DNA of 8,366 nucleotides from Nitrospinota bacterium (GTDB lineage Bacteria; Nitrospirota; Nitrospiria; Nitrospirales; UBA8639). The stretch is from contig JADFRB010000059.1 in the NCBI GenBank assembly GCA_022561525.1, positions 1 through 8,366 on the forward strand, given 5' to 3'. This document shows, one piece after another, positions 6,233 through 8,366 of this stretch. The notes under the pieces were generated by a model that worked only from the letters and a program-made list of their open reading frames with translations, ran no database searches and was not told the origin of the DNA. Positions within the stretch are counted from its first letter, which is position 1. Each line of letters opens with the position of its first letter. The position numbers were made by a program, and so were the translations under genes.

Positions 6233-7264
6233 GTGAGTCGATTGAAACCCTTGGCCATTGTTTTTCTCTCCTGCGTCATTTTTTCCCTCTCCCTATTCTC
6301 TCTATCCCAACTGGACTATCAGTCGATCTTGTTTGTGCGTTCCCTTCATAACCCGATCATAGAACAGCTCGGGAATATCGGGAATCGTCTTGGGCATGGC
6401 CTAACCTTAGTCCTGCTCAGTATTGGTTTTTTTCTCGTCGGATACGCGTGGAAAAAAGATATATTTCGGCATGCCGGAATCGATAGTCTGGTCGCGCATG
6501 CGGTGGCGGGCATTGCCGTGCAAATTCCCAAGCACGTGATCGGTCGTCCACGGCCTCGATGGACGCATCAAAATGCCTTTGAATATGGCCCTACGTTTCA
6601 GAGTGGTCTTGATGCGTTTCCCTCCGGCCATACCACGGCCTCCTTTGCCGTGGCCGCTGTGCTTGCCCGCTATTTTCCGGGGATGTCTTGGCTGTGGTAT
6701 GGGGCCGCGTCATTCATCGCGCTCAGCCGTTTTTTGCGTGGTTCGCACTTTCCTACCGACGTACTTGTCGGAGCCGTGCTGGGGTACCTCGTGGGATATG
6801 TGTGCGCTCGACCATATAAGGAATGGCGGCAATCTTTGTATCAGGCTCTTCCGCTTGGATTACCTCTACTGATCGGAGGACTTACCCTATTCTGGATCAC
6901 GTTTCGCCAGCCTTTTTCCGGGGGGCTTGCGGTGGGGATGGATTGGGTTGGGCTGTTCATGCTGTTTGGAGGATTGGCCATGCGTTGGAATCTCATTCGG
7001 AATAATCTCTATGTTCCGGTCCGAGCACATGGCGTGATGTTTGAGGGGTCTTTGTTGATTGGGTTTGGACTTGCGCTGACAACCCATTCCCCCTTAGTGA
7101 TCATGTTGGCGAGTTTGGCTGGTCTGGTGTGGTGGATACGGTTTGTTGGTGAGAAGGAAAATATGGATCAATACTTCCTTGCACGGGAAATTCTTCTGTG
7201 TTTTTTTCTGGTCGGGGTAACCGTGACGTTCCGGGGATTAAATGGGCTTATTCCCTTGCAATAG
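6233..7264 (+). CDS. PAP2-family membrane phosphatase with extra C-terminal membrane region
   Basis: This 343-residue polytopic membrane protein carries all three PAP2 (lipid phosphatase) signatures in order: K-x6-RP (K100 to P108, KHVIGRPRP), PSGH (130-133) and SR-x5-H-x3-D (S165-D176, with H172 and D176). The family removes phosphate from lipids such as phosphatidic acid, phosphatidylglycerol phosphate or undecaprenyl pyrophosphate; which one applies cannot be told. A first membrane helix is at about 7-25, and the active-site part ends near 191. Residues about 205-343 add several hydrophobic segments beyond the usual length of simple PAP2 enzymes. Start GTG 6233 is preceded only by a G-run (weak ribosome site); TTG at 6242 or 6251 are alternatives. 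It lies 51 bp after the propeller gene and may share its transcript. Confidence 0.9.
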   Translation: MSRLKPLAIVFLSCVIFSLSLFSLSQLDYQSILFVRSLHNPIIEQLGNIGNRLGHGLTLVLLSIGFFLVGYAWKKDIFRHAGIDSLVAHAVAGIAVQIPKHVIGRPRPRWTHQNAFEYGPTFQSGLDAFPSGHTTASFAVAAVLARYFPGMSWLWYGAASFIALSRFLRGSHFPTDVLVGAVLGYLVGYVCARPYKEWRQSLYQALPLGLPLLIGGLTLFWITFRQPFSGGLAVGMDWVGLFMLFGGLAMRWNLIRNNLYVPVRAHGVMFEGSLLIGFGLALTTHSPLVIMLASLAGLVWWIRFVGEKENMDQYFLAREILLCFFLVGVTVTFRGLNGLIPLQ

Positions 7265-7276
7265 GGGCTTCGTAAT

Positions 7277-7383
7277 CCGTGATCCGTTAACCGTGAAGAG
7301 ACCTTATTACAGACCTTCGTAGAAAGCCACGACTGTCAAGGTGTGGCCTCCACTCATTACTCTTCACGCATTACGCATCACGG
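7277..7383. terminator. Long hairpin between convergent genes (possible bidirectional terminator or repeat)
   Basis: Positions 7277-7300 pair with 7360-7383 in one register: CCGTGAT with ATCACGG (7277-7283 / 7377-7383), a partly mismatched middle, then CGTGAAGAG with CTCTTCACG (7292-7300 / 7360-7368). That gives 20 pairs over 24 positions, enclosing a 59-nt loop. It lies neatly between the PAP2 stop (7262-7264) and the stop of the minus-strand glycosyltransferase (7393-7395). No T-tract adjoins either arm, so intrinsic termination is uncertain. The arms look like degenerate repeats of short units (CGTAATCCGTGATCCGT; CACGCATTACGCATCACG), suggestive of a dispersed intergenic repeat. Confidence 0.5.
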
Positions 7384-7392
7384 TTCAGTTTG

Positions 7393-8174
7393 TTAGTGAA
7401 CGAGCGCTTCACTTGAAAGCAGAATCCATCCGTATCGCTGCAATACTGGAGTATATTGAGAGATTGGTCGTGGGAGGCGGGAGTGAAGATGGGATTGGAG
7501 AATGACCATGATCCGGCCATTTTGCTTCACATGAGGGTGGAAGAGGTGGTCTTCGCCAGGGTTAATAGGGTACACCCTGCGTTTGGCATAAAATGCTAGC
7601 GAGGGGCGTTTTCGGCCAAATTGAATAAGCCGATCATCTGGCCCAAGATTCAGCCCGGCGATAGTCGCCAGTTGTTGTGGAGGATTGACGAAATATTTTC
7701 CATAGTGCGGCAAGGTGAAGACGAGCACGATAAGTAGCAACGCTCCCATCCCGCCAGATAACACCCAAAACGCCTGAGGCCGTTTGGTGTCATGCCATAC
7801 CAAATGACGAAATAGCGCCACGCTGAGAAAGACTCCTAGCCCCAACACCAATGGGGAATACCCTACGCCAATTTTTGCAGCGGCTGGAAACTCCAAGGCA
7901 ATTTTGGTCTTAAAGGCTTCAAAAATGGCTGGGGCTGAGACGAGGGCAATACTGAGAATATACCCGGTGATCAGGATAATTCGAACCGATATTATGAGTC
8001 CGGAGGGAGAAGGTTCACGTAAGAAACGAGACCACAACACTGCCACGAGCAGTGAGGCTGCGGGAAACAACGGCAGAATGTAGTGCGGAAGTCGTGTGGC
8101 GGAGATCGTAAAAAACACTAAAATTCCAATGATCCACAGCGAACAAAATACTAAGAGTCCGTCCTCTCCCGTAG
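7393..8174 (-). pseudogene. ArnT/PMT-like membrane glycosyltransferase, C-terminal fragment
   Basis: The minus strand encodes about 260 residues matching the C-terminal half of the polytopic ArnT/PMT-like family, which uses polyprenyl-phosphate-linked sugars on envelope substrates. Evidence is the family block FTISATRLPHYILPLFPAAS followed by several hydrophobic helices, then a soluble tail with RLIQFGRKRPSLAFYAKRRVY. Full-length members are roughly 500-600 residues, so the N-terminal half with the catalytic acidic residues is missing. A GTG at 8116-8118 could be called as a start, but the frame stays open and homologous-looking upstream (GEDGLLVFCSLWIIGIL), so that GTG is internal. The frame is closed by TAG at 8203-8205. 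Upstream the DNA switches to a guaA fragment in another frame, with the junction somewhere in about 8160-8180. It is truncated by rearrangement or by assembly error. Confidence 0.75.
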
Positions 8175-8366
8175 CCTCTTTTTCTCCGGATCGGTAATCC
8201 CTCTAAGCCGCTCCAGAAACATCTGCGAAGCATCGATAGCGTGCAAACTCAGTTTGAGACGGCTCAGAAGTTCTTTGACTTCTTCAAATTCGTTTTTACG
8301 CAACAGTCCGGTATCTACAAAAACCGCGTGAAGTTTTTCTCCGATAGCGCGAGAAATCAAAACCGC
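8175..8366 (-). pseudogene. guaA: GMP synthase (GuaA) internal fragment
   Basis: Reading inward from the window edge on the minus strand, about 64 codons match the ATP-pyrophosphatase domain of GMP synthase, which aminates XMP to GMP using glutamine-derived ammonia and ATP. The match starts just after the expected SGGVDS P-loop (outside the window): AVLISRAIGEKLHAVFVDTG, LLRKNEFEEV, LHAIDASQMFLERL, GITDPEKKR. The family normally continues KxxIG after DPEKKR. Here it changes to LRERTDS and a TAG stop at 8151-8153, so homology ends abruptly at about 8175. The remainder of the domain and the dimerisation domain are absent. The gene is open at the window edge, so how much lies beyond is unknown. 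Identity rests on remembered family sequence and is strong. Confidence 0.8.

Noticed and set aside
7393..8118. Complete 241-residue membrane protein starting at GTG 8116-8118
   Set aside because: Family-like sequence continues in frame upstream of that GTG, and the motif content corresponds to the C-terminal half of a larger glycosyltransferase, so it is a fragment.
1..8366. CRISPR array, tRNA/rRNA, transposase, phage or defence genes
   Set aside because: No regularly spaced direct repeats, no tRNA-like cloverleaf or rRNA segments, and no matching protein motifs were found on either strand.

Overview
The window is about 8.4 kb of bacterial chromosome with moderate GC. It is mostly a co-oriented housekeeping block, followed by cell-envelope genes. 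The gene products (PhoH/YbeZ, YbeY, a short FtsY, secreted and membrane proteins, frequent GTG starts) fit a Gram-negative-type bacterium. The protein flavour suggests Nitrospirota (Nitrospira-like), but that is an impression from memory, not a demonstrated assignment.

Layout. Positions 1-317 hold no convincing gene. They contain a densely hairpin-forming, repeat-like intergenic element (about 34-240) that ends in a good sigma70-type promoter. A plus-strand cluster follows: phoH (318-1295), ybeY (1376-1828), ftsY (1828-2733) and a secreted M1-type zinc metallopeptidase (2734-4887). The last three overlap or abut, so they are probably one transcript. PhoH and YbeY belong to ribosome/rRNA quality control. 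FtsY is the SRP receptor for co-translational membrane targeting. The peptidase is an exported protein. After a 184-bp gap dominated by a long imperfect hairpin (4910-5008) come an exported TolB-like beta-propeller protein (best start 5072, not the upstream TTG at 4889) and a PAP2-family membrane phosphatase with an extra membrane-embedded C-terminal half (6233-7264).

The PAP2 gene converges on a minus-strand gene for the C-terminal part of an ArnT/PMT-like membrane glycosyltransferase. A second long hairpin (7277-7383) lies between the two stop codons. The glycosyltransferase has no start in the window. At about 8160-8180 it runs directly into an out-of-frame internal fragment of guaA (GMP synthase, ATP-pyrophosphatase domain), which continues to the window edge. 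Two truncated, unrelated genes joined head to tail on the same strand suggest an assembly chimera near a contig end, or less likely a real rearrangement.

I found no CRISPR array, tRNA, rRNA, transposase, phage gene or defence system. No novel multi-gene system is evident. The most useful leads are the guaA/glycosyltransferase junction, the three structured intergenic elements, the PAP2 C-terminal extension and the non-canonical M1 peptidase.
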